64,000 nucleotides of DNA, taken from Lutjanus erythropterus. Its lineage: Eukaryota; Chordata; Actinopteri; Lutjaniformes; Lutjanidae. Within the stretch, counting starts at the first letter, position 1; every line of letters begins with the position of its first letter. Shown here one piece after another: positions 45,181 through 57,195 of the stretch. The translations under genes and the position numbers were made by a program. Location: assembly GCA_020091685.1 (NCBI GenBank), contig CM034611.1, forward strand, positions 14,266,719-14,330,718. Reading direction: 5' to 3'. The notes below the pieces were generated by a model, which was given only the letters and a program-made list of their open reading frames with translations, was not told the origin of the DNA and did not search any database.

Positions 45181-46619
45181 AAAACCCCAACAGCTAGATA
45201 GCAGTGTTATCCATCTTCACTCATCTTAACACAGATTTTGTGCACGTGGTGGTGAGTTCTTTATATAATTTTAATCTGTAACCTACTATTTCAGATGTAA
45301 CCTTCCCAACACTGTAAAAAGGAAGCTCATGTCTTAGCCGTGAAGGATTGGACAGCATGTTGGACCTCAGAGCAAAGCAGGACGTGAAGAGACTCAAGGC
45401 CAGAGAGACAATAATGGACCTTGTCTGTACAGTCACCAAATGGCTACTGCTTGGTTAGCTGTAAGCCCCATTTTGGGACCTTTGGTTCCCATATTTAATT
45501 AAAAATCCATTATCACCTCTCAGCATAGTGAGCAGCACTTCAGCCCATACCATCCAGATCTGCACTCTTAATTGGTCTTAAATGGCTAAATTGCTTTTCA
45601 TGCAATCAGTCTTCCAGTTCTCTAAAAAGGTGAAGTTAAGAAAGAAGTATAAAAAGTGTAGAGTCTTGTTAAAAACGATTCCTCCCCATCTACAATAACA
45701 GTTATCAGTGTTACAACAAAATGATTCTCAAACATGAGTGTGTGTTCATGCACAAACACACACTCTTCAGCAGACCTTGTGGCAGACCTTGCAGGAGAAC
45801 TGTTGTTTAGGTGGTGCATTAATATTCAAAAAGTGATGCTGCCAAAGCACCTTGAGCAGATGCACACTGGCACACATTGATGGCCTGAGTGAGGAGCTGC
45901 AGATAAAGCAAGAGAGAAAGAAAGGTTTTCGCATAAAGAAATCAGAGGAAGACAAAAGATTAAGGTAAGAGGGAACATGAGAAGTACAGGTAAAGAATGA
46001 ATAAAAGAGGAAAAAAAAAAGAGCGAAAGATGAGCTCTCCTTCACATCCCAGCGCCGCTCTCCTTCATTGTTACCTCGTCGAGTGCGGCCAGGCCCCAGC
46101 TCCCCTGGCAGAAACTAAGTGGCTTGCTGGCATATGGTGTAACCTCCATTTGAGTGCTAAAAGCTGGATATTGTTTTTGTGGAGCAGATGTTGGCGGGCA
46201 TGGCAAAAGGCACAGCTGACTAGGCTGCACAGCTGGGAACGGTGTCTGTGACCCACATACAGGGGGAGCAGTAGTCAACTGAGAGCCACAACCTTAATGG
46301 AGAATGGAGAGACACGATATGAAGTTTGTCCCTCTATTGTCTTTACACGCATAAAGTCGAAAATGAAGTCTGTTTAGCTTGTTTTCTATTGCCTTTTCTA
46401 CTGTTTTGATTATTCACTGATAACAGGAAATTTTCCAAGTGGCATTATGACCGTTGCTCTTAGCAGCAAGAAGTAGCCTAAAATGTGTCAGGGAAATATT
46501 AAGCACAATTAGACTCACAGATTGATGAGGCTTTATTTCTACGACTATTTTAATTTGGAGGGTTTTACTCAGGCTAATCACAGGAGGATGGAAAACAACC
46601 TTAGCTCTCTGTGCGCCAC
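45181..46619. other. Non-coding stretch
   Basis: There is a purine-rich patch at about 45905-46025. The block 46030-46265 is GC-richer with GGCTTGCTGGCATATGGTGT and overlapping open frames on both strands. No gene is supported. The GC-richer block could be regulatory, but nothing firm supports that. Confidence 0.35.
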
Positions 46620-46629
46620 TGAAAAACAC

Positions 46630-46940
46630 AAAACCATCATGTTTTAAATTGGAATTAAATGAGCTTTCATGCCTAGATTTGAGCTAATGAAAACGAAACG
46701 AGGACACTTAAGAGTCCTGACCGATTTCCCAAACCCAGAAGTGTCCCGATGCCAAAAGTGGACAAATGAAGATTATGCTGAGATTATAATAAGGATGCCA
46801 AAGCCATTATCCAGTCTACTTTGACAAATGTTGTGCCTTTCTGTGAGCAGATGGGACCTAGAGTTTGGGTGGGGAAACAGGCAGAGTATCCTTCACCCAG
46901 TTGGCTAGAAAAGACCAGGATAAACGGCAAGCAGGGACAC
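46630..46940. promoter_or_regulatory. Possible conserved non-coding element
   Basis: Unique block with TTTAAATTGGAATTAAATGA, GAGCTAATGAAAACGAAACG, GAGATTATAATAAGGATGCC and GTCTACTTTGACAAATGTTG. No repeat similarity. Conservation is untested. Confidence 0.32.
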
Positions 46941-47199
46941 TGTCAAGACGCCCCAATACTGCATGTAATTATTGTCTGAGTGCTTATCTCTGTCGAATAC
47001 ATTCATTTTGCTGTGCTTAACAAAAACCAACCTGTTAACACAACAAATATTACAAGAATATTCTGCAGAAGTGGTTATATTTAGTCCAACTCTCCACTGA
47101 TTCAGGTCTGTTCACAGCTGCAATAATAATTTCTACGTGTACATTAATGTGAAAGAAAACAGAAAATATTCACATTTGAGAGGATGAAAGAGAATTTGG

Positions 47200-47550
47200 A
47201 CATTTTTTATTTAAAAAATGATTTAAAACAAAATATCAGTCTCTCAAAAGCAACCAGACTCCCTAGGGAAAAATAGTAATATTACCTTGCAGAACATGCC
47301 TGTTGCTGAACTACTGCTGCTTTTTAATCAGTTAGTTTGTTTGTATCATTAGATAATTTTCAATCACAAGTCACATAATGACAAAAACTAATCCATCAAG
47401 GCAGCAGTAGACCAGCAACGCCTTTGTTTTGCAAAGTAAAATGATTATTTTTCCCTGCTTGGGAGAGAGTGATATTTGGCTTGTATAACCATAGTTTTCT
47501 GTTGAAAAAGCCTGTCTCTCAGCAAGGTAAAGCAATAAAAACATTCTAAT
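47200..47550. mobile_element. Palindromic MITE (family F4), second copy
   Basis: The left part (AAATATCAGTCTCTCAAAAG, CAACCAGACTCCC) and the right part (CTTGGGAGAGAGTGATATTT) are inverted relative to each other. Both match 18226-18557. More diverged than the first copy and no clear TTAA at the ends. Confidence 0.6.
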
Positions 47551-47679
47551 TATAATGTACATATAAACAGGAATTTATTTTTCAGGGTGGACCCCTTACT
47601 GCTGACCACATCCACAGCATTTTATTGCTTAGCTCAAGTACTCCTCTCTGCTTTTCCAAAGTGGCAGCGTGTTGACTAG

Positions 47680-47935
47680 GAATTTTGATCAAAATATTAC
47701 CAAAATCACGATATCACCAAGTGCAATATAAAATTGCAGAAGCTGCAATTTTTTAATAAAGGTTATAATGAACATGAAAATGACATAATGAAGAACTGCA
47801 GTGCTGCAGAGATGTGCTGGTCTATAAATCTCACTCTGCAGATGTAAGAAAAGATATTTGTTTGGTACAGACCCCAAGAAACGTCACATGATCACGATTC
47901 ACAATTACCTCATACTACCCCACTTAATAATCCAA
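47680..47935 (-). mobile_element. hAT-type MITE (family G1), truncated
   Basis: Contains CAAAATCACGATATCACCAA, TTGCAGAAGCTGCAATTTTT and GATGTAAGAAAAGATATTTG, matching 3850-4145 in the same orientation and the split copy at 26-27 kb in the opposite one. The TAGGGCTGCA end is missing. Confidence 0.6.
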
Positions 47936-47943
47936 ACTATGGT

Positions 47944-47962
47944 TAAAAAAAAAAAAAAAAAA
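47944..47962 (+). repeat. A-run of about 18-19
   Basis: Homopolymer next to the truncated G1 copy. No retrogene body. Confidence 0.85.
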
Positions 47963-48500
47963 AGACAGTTTATGACGTTAACAGGGCCTGTACTTTCCCT
48001 CTGCTCATCTGTCAATCAGCACCAGCCGTCAGCCTCAGATTGGGCAGAGCACTTTGGCTTCAGCTACTTAATTATGAGAGTGTTAAATGCCGTATGTTGT
48101 CGGCTGGGGCAAAACAAACTGACCAGAGGCTGCAATAAAGGCTGTTTCCCCTTGTGAAAAGGGATTAGAATGGCCTGTCACTCAGCGGGGTCATGCGGAG
48201 TAGAGGCACTACTTAAAAAGTCATTTAGAGAATTAAGATGCCCCCAGTTGGGCCTGCGATCAGGAAGAAAAAAAACCACATGCTAAATAAAACAGCAAAT
48301 AAATACTCAGCACAGCCTTGAGGCGACCACTGCTGACCACTATTTTGTTTTGAAGTTCTGAATCTGCGAGGCTTTGGCGTGTTGAATGCTGATCTCTCAC
48401 GGAGGTCTCATTAATTAACGAGTGGTCTTCTTGACTGCACACTGATTAAATCCACCCCTCAGAGGGAAAGGTAAAATGTGGGCAGCACCTTCATGTGTAC
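47963..48500. promoter_or_regulatory. Possible conserved non-coding element, low confidence
   Basis: Unique sequence with GTCGGCTGGGGCAAAACAAA, GGCTGCAATAAAGGCTGTTT, TCATTTAGAGAATTAAGATG and TCATTAATTAACGAGTGG. Conservation is untested. Confidence 0.25.
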
Positions 48501-50088
48501 AACACTAGTGGGAATCAACCTTCCTGTGGCAAGGTTTAGCCAAATGTATCAAGAGGCTGCTGCTGACATTTGAAAAACACAAATCTCTCAACAAAGACAA
48601 ATACGTCTCTCAATTTTTATAATGCAGATGTCCTATTTGAAGTTTGCCCCTGAACAGAGTGGAGCTGAAAAATCACCTGCAGCAATGTGTGATGACAGAG
48701 ACGAGATGAAAACAAGCTACTCACAAAGTGATCCAGGGACTCTGCTGTAATTACCACACAATTACCTTTGATTACTGCTGTATTTAGTTACTACTGCATA
48801 ATTTATTGTTCCACCCGGAGCTGTCGAGACAAAATGCTCCAAAGGGCTCCTCGAGCACCAGTAAAAATTATTTCAGAAGTTATTCTTATCACATGGTTAT
48901 CATAATGTTGCCCACTGTTTCTTCTACCAACATTACACCCCTCCAAACTCCAGCCCTCAGAGTGAAACAGACTCCACGGACCATTCGCAGATTTTAACCT
49001 TTCATCTGACTCTAGCTTAAAGCTGTCCATATTTACAACAGCAGGGTATACGTGAAAAACACTCGGAAAATGGGGGCACTGAATTGCAAAAATACAAAAT
49101 CTTTCCTTTCAGAGTAAAACAATCCATAATTCATGAATTGAATGAATCGGATGAGGGAGGGTCCTACGTTACATCCACAGCTTCAGGGTTAGCGTGACTC
49201 AAGACCTCTGAAGCTGCCAAGGCAAGGTTTAGGTCAAGCGTTAACACTCAAATTGTATACCTCTGTATCAGGCCATAAAGGTGCATAATCTGAGCAGGTT
49301 AGAGAGATCATATCCAGGTTACTGAGCACTGCTGCTGCTGCAGAGGCTGGGAGGACAGGCTGAATGTCGCTGCTTTGACAGAAGTTATGAATACAGATCG
49401 GACCTCATAACTGACAGGCCTCACTGATGGACGCTCGGGGGCCTCAGGGACTGAGAAGATGATTTGACAGGGAGATACAGAAACCTGCTACTACAGAAAT
49501 CGGTGGACAGAGGACAGGTGAGAGCGAGCTGGTGAGTGTGTGTGCAGTACGTGTATATGCAATGGAAAAAAAAGGCCAGGGTTGAGTCTTACTGTAGGCA
49601 TTTATATGAACTTAAACATATCACCACAGTTTTTAACAGAATATGACTTCCCTCTGTAGCAGACCAAATGATCTCTGGAATCAGTAGAGAAAATCTTATT
49701 TCAAGTATTAACGGAGACAAGTGGGTGTATGTGTTTTATTTTTAAGGTTCAATCTCTGTGTAGTATAGTATATTAGTGTCGTGTTGCATTTATAAAGAAA
49801 CTTTATAATTTGCTATGAATGCAGATCCATCGCTGTTAAATTTGAATTAAGTAGACTTTTTGAGCAGTCGGAAAAGCGTTATCATACATCACATTAAATA
49901 CTATATTTTGCACTTCAACTGTCCCTTTGAATGATGTTTTCTGCCTTACATCCGACACTAACATACTGTTTCAACGAGAAAATCATCAAATTTAGAGGAG
50001 ATGCACAAAAAGGCCTGTTTACTTTAGTTTTAGGCACATCTTTCCAAGATTATCTGCATGTGATAAATTTCTGAAATGTTCTCTGAAT
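48501..50088. other. Non-coding stretch
   Basis: Donor-like GTGAGA/GTGAGT steps occur near 49518 and 49532, without a convincing exon. Nothing else is recognised. Confidence 0.35.
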
Positions 50089-50378
50089 TAGAGCTGCAAC
50101 AAACAGTTATTTTCATCATTAATTACTCTGCCTATTTTTCACAATTTCTAATTAATCATATAGTTTAAAATGTCAGAGAATTGTGAAAAACGCTGAGTCC
50201 AAATTGCTTCTTTTGTCCAACCAACACTCCGAAACTCTTCATTTACTATCAGGAATGACAAAGACAAGCCGTAAATCCTTACATTTAAGAAGGTTGAACC
50301 AGAAAATGCTGATATTTTTGCAAGATAAATGACTCAAAATTGTTGGCAACTTTTGTTCGACTGATTGGTGCAGCTCTA
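50089..50378 (+). mobile_element. hAT-type MITE (family F2), best-preserved copy
   Basis: Starts TAGAGCTGCA and ends TGCAGCTCTA, exact inverted 10-mers. Flanks CTCTGAAT (50081-50088) and CTCTGAGT (50379-50386) match at 7 of 8. The 290-bp interior has the landmarks TTATTTTCATCATTAATTAC, CTCTTCATTTACTATCAGGA and GACAAAGACAAGC. Non-coding. This copy defines the F2 ends used for the decayed copies at 9753, 36520 and elsewhere. Confidence 0.88.
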
Positions 50379-50386
50379 CTCTGAGT

Positions 50387-51689
50387 AAACGGTGACGCTA
50401 CATGCTGTTCTTTATATTTCTCCTGCTCATCACTTGATACTGTCACATATTGTGTGTGAATGTGGTCCAGAAGTTTCTCCATAGACTCAGTGTGTGCTGA
50501 TGCACAGTGGCAGTGTGCTGTGCTCAGAGTGACATGCTGATTCCTGAGCTTCTGGATGAGTCAGTCCCACCCTTCCATCTCAAGAGCAGGCCTCAGCCCT
50601 CACGCCTCATATCAGCCTGACTTTGATGGACACATGCTCCCTCTGTGCTTGGCAGGACGGTCTTTTGAGGAAACTCAACAAAAATGGCAACAGTGATCGG
50701 GTCGACACACACACAGACGCCCACCCCAAGACCCCAACTCCCCAAAATCAAAGACAACACACAAGCAAAACCTTTACTTCGTCAATGGATGTTCTTCATG
50801 TTGTCTGGAAAGATGTGTGCACTACAAAGTCTCTTCACCTTCAAACTTTTGACGCTGGACCACTTGTGGATAATGTCTGACAAAGAAAACAGAAGAGTGA
50901 GTTTCCTGAGTTTCTTGACTCATTATATGCTGCATTTTAAGTTGTCTTTGAAAAGGCAACAACTGGACAACTGTGAACAGAAGGGAAAAAACATTAAAAT
51001 CCAGGTGAACACCCTAATTTGTAGGCTTGTCTCTGTCAGTAGCTTCTGTTCCTTTTTCATATACATGTACTACTTCACCCAGTGAGACTCGGTACATGAG
51101 CCCAGAACAGTGGAGTCTGCACCTGATTGAAGGTGTGCATTTACTAAAGAAGGCTCATCTTTAGTTACTAAAACTGTAGATGTTTAATATCCTATAAATT
51201 CTTCACAACAAAAGTCCCGTTATTTCATTAAAGCTTTTCTTATAATGCAGCAAATCGGAAAATGTTGGGTTTTCATCAGCAGTAACTCAACTCCTATGCA
51301 TCTGGAAACGAACATGAAACAGTAAAATAAAGCAGATACCTGAAAAGAAAAATAGCATCTAAACTTCAAACAGAGATTCAGTTAGAAGCTACAAAAGCAC
51401 CAAGAGCTGAACACACAGACACCTCGTTCTCTCTGCTTTCCTGCATGGCCAAGAGCTGAATGTCAGCTTTCCAGCATACATCAGAAACAAACAGACAGAC
51501 AGACTAACTAAAATCAACTGAAAATGGGGCAAGGTTTGCTTGTCTGTTTTTAGTAGGAGCTGCATTTAAAAACCCATGCACGCGCTAAAACAGTATAAGA
51601 GGTAACAATGATGAGACAGCAGCAGCATCATTAAACACTACCTGTTACCATATCTACATGGGATACTGCTGGCAAAAACAGACAGACTA
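50387..51689. other. Non-coding stretch
   Basis: A 133-codon plus-strand frame (50684-51085) has no recognised domain. GACAGACAGACA patches lie at about 51491. No gene is supported. Confidence 0.4.
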
Positions 51690-51960
51690 AAATGCAGAGT
51701 TTAACAAAAAATGGGTGAAACAAAATACTAAAATATAAAATAAATAAAATAACAGTTTTTACTGACTAAAACAGTTAATTTTCTTTGACTAAGATAAGAC
51801 TAACATGCTTAGACCTTAAGTCAACTAAAGTTTGACTTAAAAAATAAAGATGAGGTTGATAAAATATGATAAAAACTAACAAAGACATCTGACACAGGAT
51901 TACACTACATAAAAAGTTGACTAAATTAACACTAATCCATGTCAAAAACAGTTAATATAA
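51690..51960 (+). repeat. A+T-rich repeat of GACTAAA-like units
   Basis: Loose recurrence of ACTAAAA, GACTAAGATAAGACTAA and AGTCAACTAAAGTTTGAC. This resembles a fish repeat made of related short units. Boundaries are vague. Confidence 0.45.
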
Positions 51961-52480
51961 TTGCAATCACCTATGTATCAATACAATTTCTACTACAGTA
52001 GCTGCAGGAACATTCAGTAAGTGTTACTATTAAGTGAACAACAGACCATAAACACTTGACATCATAAGACTGAACATCTCTTGGATCGATTGTACGCTCA
52101 GGACATAAATGCCAGCACATCACCCTCAGTGCTAAAACTCTTTATACTCTTTATTCAGCATGGCGGCACACTTGACTGAAGCAAGGTCTACTCCTTTGCC
52201 CACAGACAAAGGGAGTCCTGCACTACGTCTGTGTCAGTCTGCTCATCCCATTATATCCACTCTGCTGCTCCCAGTCATCAGCTATGACGAGCCTTCACCT
52301 GAGTTGACAGGTGACTGTCCTGAGGCAGCGCAGCACCCAACAGGGGAGCCTTAACCTGCCAACTATCTGTCAGTCCCCCAAAACCAGCTCTGTCATGTCA
52401 TCTCCTCCATGCCAATCACAGTGACACATCAAGTTTGTGTCAGGAAACAGTGTTGGAGATTACAATCTAATACAACATTG
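51961..52480. other. Non-coding stretch
   Basis: A plus-strand 64-codon frame near 52160-52354 is the only open frame and is not convincing. Confidence 0.4.
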
Positions 52481-52489
52481 CCTTGAGCC

Positions 52490-52680
52490 AATGGGAAGAA
52501 CCAGGCAATTATTATGAGACAGAGATGATAATGTAAATGTTGGCAGGCCACATGCAAATAATTACAAATAGGATATTTTTTCCTAAAGCTTTAACTTTTG
52601 GTATAATTGCTTGTACAATATGAAGGAGGGGTAAAGACTCAAGAGGGCACATTTCTGAAAAGATGAGTCTAGAACAAGGC
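52490..52680. promoter_or_regulatory. Possible conserved non-coding element
   Basis: Contains GGCAATTATTATGAGACAGA and an inverted octamer ATGCAAAT at 52552-52559 followed by AATTACAAATAGG. Unique sequence. Conservation is untested. Confidence 0.3.
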
Positions 52681-53331
52681 CAAAAAGAATTTAATTAATA
52701 AACTATCATGTAAGGTTGTCCATTAATCCCCTCAGTAAGAAAGGAAACATGGAGATAGTTGTCAGTCTAATTTTAGCAAAAAATCTCAACACAAGGCCAT
52801 TAAATGAATAATATTAAATATTACATCCCATCATAATTCCACATGTTTTGGTTTGGGATTTTATCAAGTCATGAACAGTTTGTAAATCTAAAGTTTCTTA
52901 CAGCCAACAATAAACTAATTTAATAAATAACATTTCAAACAAAAAGCCCTGAAAGCCTATATAATCAACAAACTTACAAAAATGGATTAAATGACTGTGA
53001 GTGAGAAAAGGTTCACTCATAGTTCCATATCCACATAGAATTATTTGATGACTGCATTTGCTCTATAGAGAGTTTTAGCCTTTCAGCTCATTCTTTTGTT
53101 GTTTTGCTCTTTTTTTTGGCCCACAAATGTACTGTTTTGGTTCACTCTCACTGCATTACATTCAGACAATTGTTTTTAACAAAAGGCTCTGAAAACTCTA
53201 CACTACCTGCTCCACACCAAAAGGAAAACTAACTGGTGAACATAGTCAAACACTTAACAGCTGATGAACCAAATATTTCCCTCAGCAATTGGTGGAAACC
53301 AAAAATGGAGCTAAAAGGAGAGTGAATTTCT

Positions 53332-53660
53332 GTTGTCCCCACGTTCAAAGTTCAATGTGTTAATGTTTGTTTTTGTTTGTTTTTTTACTAGCAATTATCA
53401 AATAACACTTAAGTTGACTGTCATGTTTAATCTAGGGCTAAAACTATAAGATTATCATCTATAAAATCTTTAAATATCTTGCTTTGTCAGTCTAAAACCA
53501 AGAGATATTCAGGTTATTACAGTAATAAATATAGAAAATCAAGAAATTTCCATATTTGAGAGGCTGAAAACAGCCCAACATGGCCTCTTTTCCCAAGCAA
53601 GCGGGCAATCTTTGTTGTTTTGTTGTTGTCAGAAAATGCAGGCTTAAAGTGTTTACAAAT
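53332..53660 (+). mobile_element. Hairpin-ended repeat (family F1), truncated
   Basis: AATTATCAAATAACACTTAA, then GTTGACTGTCATGTTTAATC, then AAATATCTTGCTTTGTCAG and CATATTTGAGAGGCTGAAAA match 41030-41140 and 590-985. The right palindrome is not present in recognisable form. CAAGCAAGCGGGCAA near 53596 may be its remnant. Confidence 0.6.
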
Positions 53661-54049
53661 GGAGGTATGAACATCTTCAATTCCTCAGCAACTGTCTAAA
53701 CTCCTTGTGCTGATGGAGATCATGTGATGATTGAAAGCTCCAAAACATCTCCTAAATGAACCTTGAGGTAGGTTTCTTTTGGCAGCTGCTGTTTCCAAGG
53801 CCAAGAATGATCTTCAGTCTCAACATTTAAGTCCTAAAAGTGCTAAATAAATGGAAATTTTGACTTAAATTTCCGATTTCTTTGCAAATGTTGTCTACTG
53901 AGGAAGGTAGTTTAAAGTGATCAAAAGCTCTAGAATTGCTACCAAATATGGACACCAGACAGAGTTTCATTTATACCCTCAACTATTCATTGTGAATGCA
54001 GCTTTAAGAAAACCAAGTTAATTTCTCTGTTGTCCTTCCTTTCTGATTA

Positions 54050-54330
54050 GGCTGAGATTCATTTGTGCGATGGTAAAGGTTGCCCTGACCTAGCCCCATA
54101 ATCGCACATTTTTGAATGTTAGGAGGGGGGAAGCAGCCTGTGCCATATGGCTAACGATCACAATAATAAATCAATTTCAGGCACCCCGTCATAATTTATC
54201 CGAGAAATTATGAATTTTTCCATTCAGTTGTTTCCAGTGAGTTGTCGTGGCATTCCAGGACCTCATTTGAAAAGTGGCAACGAGGCAAGCCGGCAGAGTT
54301 TTAACCAACTGCTGGGATTTTACATGGGAC
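54050..54330. promoter_or_regulatory. Possible conserved non-coding element
   Basis: Very complex, repeat-free block with GGCTGAGATTCATTTGTGCG, CCCATAATCGCACATTTTTG, GGCTAACGATCACAATAATA and GTCATAATTTATCCGAGAAA. One of the best enhancer-like candidates in the window by texture. Conservation is untested. Confidence 0.42.
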
Positions 54331-54414
54331 TAATCATGAAGCACTGATTGATTGAAGCTCTGTTATCAGTGGACGCAACCCCCCCACCCCCACCCCAAAT
54401 ATGTAAATGAGTAA

Positions 54415-54530
54415 CCTTTAGGAGGGCTCCGAGTGGCAGCAGTGGCAGATGGGCAGTAACTGTAATGGGGTGGAGGTTGGCTTGAATAAATATCCCATGG
54501 CCTGGAACTTACCTAGTCTCTACAGCGTCC
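54415..54530. promoter_or_regulatory. Possible conserved non-coding element, short
   Basis: GGCAGTAACTGTAATGGGGT and GGCTTGAATAAATATCCCAT in unique sequence following a C-rich patch at 54380-54400. Conservation is untested. Confidence 0.28.
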
Positions 54531-54649
54531 AACTAGGCTGCGTGACACCACAAAAGAAAGACTCCGGGAATCAAAGTCATGGACAGTTGGTTTGAACAGA
54601 GTTGTCAATAAATCAATTAGTCAAAACAATAAAATAATCTGCAAAAATT

Positions 54650-54703
54650 GTGATATATATATGTATATATATATATATATATACATATATATATAGATAT
54701 ATG
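54650..54703 (+). repeat. Interrupted (AT)n microsatellite
   Basis: ATATATATAT runs broken by ATG, ATAC and ATAG steps. Confidence 0.93.
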
Positions 54704-55030
54704 TTGTTCTGATACTTGTATCGGAAAATGTAGCGTTGATACCAGGCAGTACGCAAGTCTATGCACCAATCCAATACCTTGTAATGTATTAGCCCCTAAA
54801 CAGGACTCTGCTACTTCCCAGTAGCATCTCAGCCAAATTTTATGGTTTTATGGTCAGTGTAGGAGAGTAATGCCAGCTTTACTTAGATTGCATTGCAAAG
54901 TTTGGAGTCACCTGTGTTTTTGTGGAGCCAAGTTATTGACTGAGTGATCAACAGTACCATGATTACCCAGTATATATTGTATATGATCTCTGTTTTTGAA
55001 GTGCAAATACAGACACTGCTATTTCAAATT
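54704..55030 (+). repeat. Possible degraded transposon
   Basis: GTTCTGATACTTGTATCGG and GATACCAGGCAGTACGCAAG recall a widespread fish repeat. The second end was not found. Confidence 0.4.
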
Positions 55031-55689
55031 TTATTTCGTGATTTGGTTCATTTTAGTGGGGATCCACAGTGAAACCTGGAGCAGACTTTTTGAGTTCTCT
55101 CTCATTTGTGACTGTAAACTGAACACAGAACGGAAAGAAAGACTCTGATGAGCCAAGACAAAACAATGAGTTCGTACCTAAAAGTAGGGCTTAAGCTATG
55201 CCAACACTGACAGTCCAGCAAAAATCCCGTTGTTTTATGTGGTGAAATTGTGATTAAGCATTTAAATTTAAAACATTTAGTCAAAGCCATACACGATGAA
55301 TTTTCGAAGCCTCTATGGATTTGCCATTAACTTCAATTTCCTGACACTAAATAGTGAAAGGCTGCAGCAGTGAGGCTCTTTAGTCTCTGCAGCCAAACTA
55401 CAGGGAACACTCACAGACAAAGGCAGCAGAGGAGTCTAATTGAAATCCTTCAGAGAGAGTGCAGAGGGAGAGGAGGCGAGATTGATTGGGAGAGAAAAAT
55501 CAACACAAACAGACAGAGAAGGTGATGTTGGAGACTAAAGTAAGGAGAAAACAGTTAGGTCACGCCGTTCCTGACCTGGCAAAGTGGCAGCACACAGAGC
55601 AAATGTAAACAGGGGAGAACAGACTCAGGCCCCACTGTGAGGCAGAGGTGGAAATGTCCATTTTCCCCCGCAGCCTTAAATTAACATGA

Positions 55690-56240
55690 CAGCCAGTAGC
55701 TTCTTGCTACCGCAAAAGTGAGTGATTAGTATTATCGTTTAAATTGTAATTTGGCAGTTAATTAAAGTGACCTTGGTTTCTATTGCTGCATCTGTAAACG
55801 GGCAACCAGAGTGCCGTTCTGTCTCTCAGCCGTCTGTGAGGCCGCCGTCACTGGGGCCCGTTACAGGATTAAGTCACCCCGGTGACAAAACCAAATTAAG
55901 CAGCTGTCACCGCCTACCTGCAGCTCGGAGCTTAAGATGATCAACTTATGACCGGTCGGGGAGCAGAGCCTTTCCTCCCTCCCCCTCCTCCCATTATCAT
56001 TTTGTAATTTATGATTAGTTTTAATGTTTTTTTTTTCCAGAGCGTCATTAAAAGCGAGATGTTAAGAGCAAACTGCATGAAATCATCGGTACCACGCGTT
56101 AATGTTTGATGAAAAGTCTGTGACAACATCTTTAAAACCCAGTGGAGTGTGTTTAACAATTAGTTGTGTAGTTCTGAGTGTGGAAAATTGTTCGCTGCAT
56201 TCTCCAAGTCAGATTAGAGCATGCAAAATGAATAATTTAA
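55690..56240. promoter_or_regulatory. Possible cluster of conserved non-coding elements
   Basis: About 550 bp of unique sequence. It contains TTAATTAA at 55758-55765 immediately followed by TGACCTTGG at 55768-55776, whose complement CCAAGGTCA is the extended half-site bound by NR5A-type orphan receptors. Further on are GGTGACAAAACCAAATTAAG, TTGTAATTTATGATTAGTTT and GCAAACTGCATGAAATCATC. Dense motifs with no repeat similarity make this my strongest enhancer candidate. Conservation is untested. Confidence 0.45.
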
Positions 56241-56935
56241 CAGAAATGCTAACGTTTGAGTTTCCCGGTGTATAACATTCTCTAAACATTCTAATCCTAA
56301 AGGGGGGAAATCAGATGTGACAGAGGTAAACTGAGGTAACATCTATAAACACCAGAAGGAGACTCTGCTCAGTCAACACCAAGATGTTATGATACATATT
56401 TCATACTGTGATGTGGCATATAGATAAAAAAATACACATACACTGGATATGAATTATACACATATGGCCAACATCCTCAGAGAAACGCCGCAAACAATGT
56501 TTGCATACTAATTTACCTGACTTTAAACAGCATGTAGCATGTGAATGTTTGATGATCTTACAACACTGATCAAAGCTCATTATTTTAACTCAAAGAATTA
56601 CCACCTTAAAAGTTGTTTATATCCATGTATGTCAAGAATAATTGTATTATGAGTAATTTATGAGATTTTTGTGGTTTAAGAATTTAATAAAAGAAATGTA
56701 GAGAGGAATTTAGTCTAGACATTCGTGAGAGGTTTACGGGACTCGAATGAACATTAAGTCCCAGTGACACTGACCTTTGTCTATCAAAGTCTAATCAGTT
56801 TATCACTGAGTCCAAGTGGACATTTGTCCCAAGATTGGAGAAAATCCTGCAAGGTGTTCTTGAAATATCACATTCACAAAAAAGAAAAAACATTTGTCTG
56901 TGCTTTACAAATCCATTACAAACCCATTACAAATC
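56241..56935. other. Non-coding stretch
   Basis: No gene, repeat or standout motif. Confidence 0.4.
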
Positions 56936-56939
56936 ACTG

Positions 56940-57195
56940 TTGAATTTATTTAAGCTTTATGATGTTATAATGCTATGGTTAAGGTTGGATTAGGTTCAGG
57001 CACAAAAATAATTTGGTTTCGGGAAAGATCATTCCTTTCACTAAAATTACTGTGTTGTCATGGTTACTAGAATTGAAATGTGTCAATGCTGACTCGTGTT
57101 GACCCCTCCATCCTTACCAGGTCTCTCTGGTTGGAGAGATTTTCTATCTCAATGGGACGTCCTAGTTAAATAAAGGTAAAATTAAATAAAATAAA
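56940..57195 (+). mobile_element. Retroposon-like repeat with TAAA-rich 3' tail
   Basis: Contains AGGTTCAGGCACAAAAATA, GGGAAAGATCATTCCTTTCA, CCAGGTCTCTCTGGTTGGAG and a TCTCAATGGGACGTCC step. It ends GTTAAATAAAGGTAAAATTA then TAAAATAAAA. A tail of this type is typical of fish LINE/SINE 3' ends. No reverse transcriptase is present, so it is a short 5'-truncated insert. The exact family is uncertain. Confidence 0.55.

Noticed and set aside
50684-51085. 133-codon plus-strand frame
   Set aside because: No recognised domain, and it overlaps another frame. The length is expected by chance.
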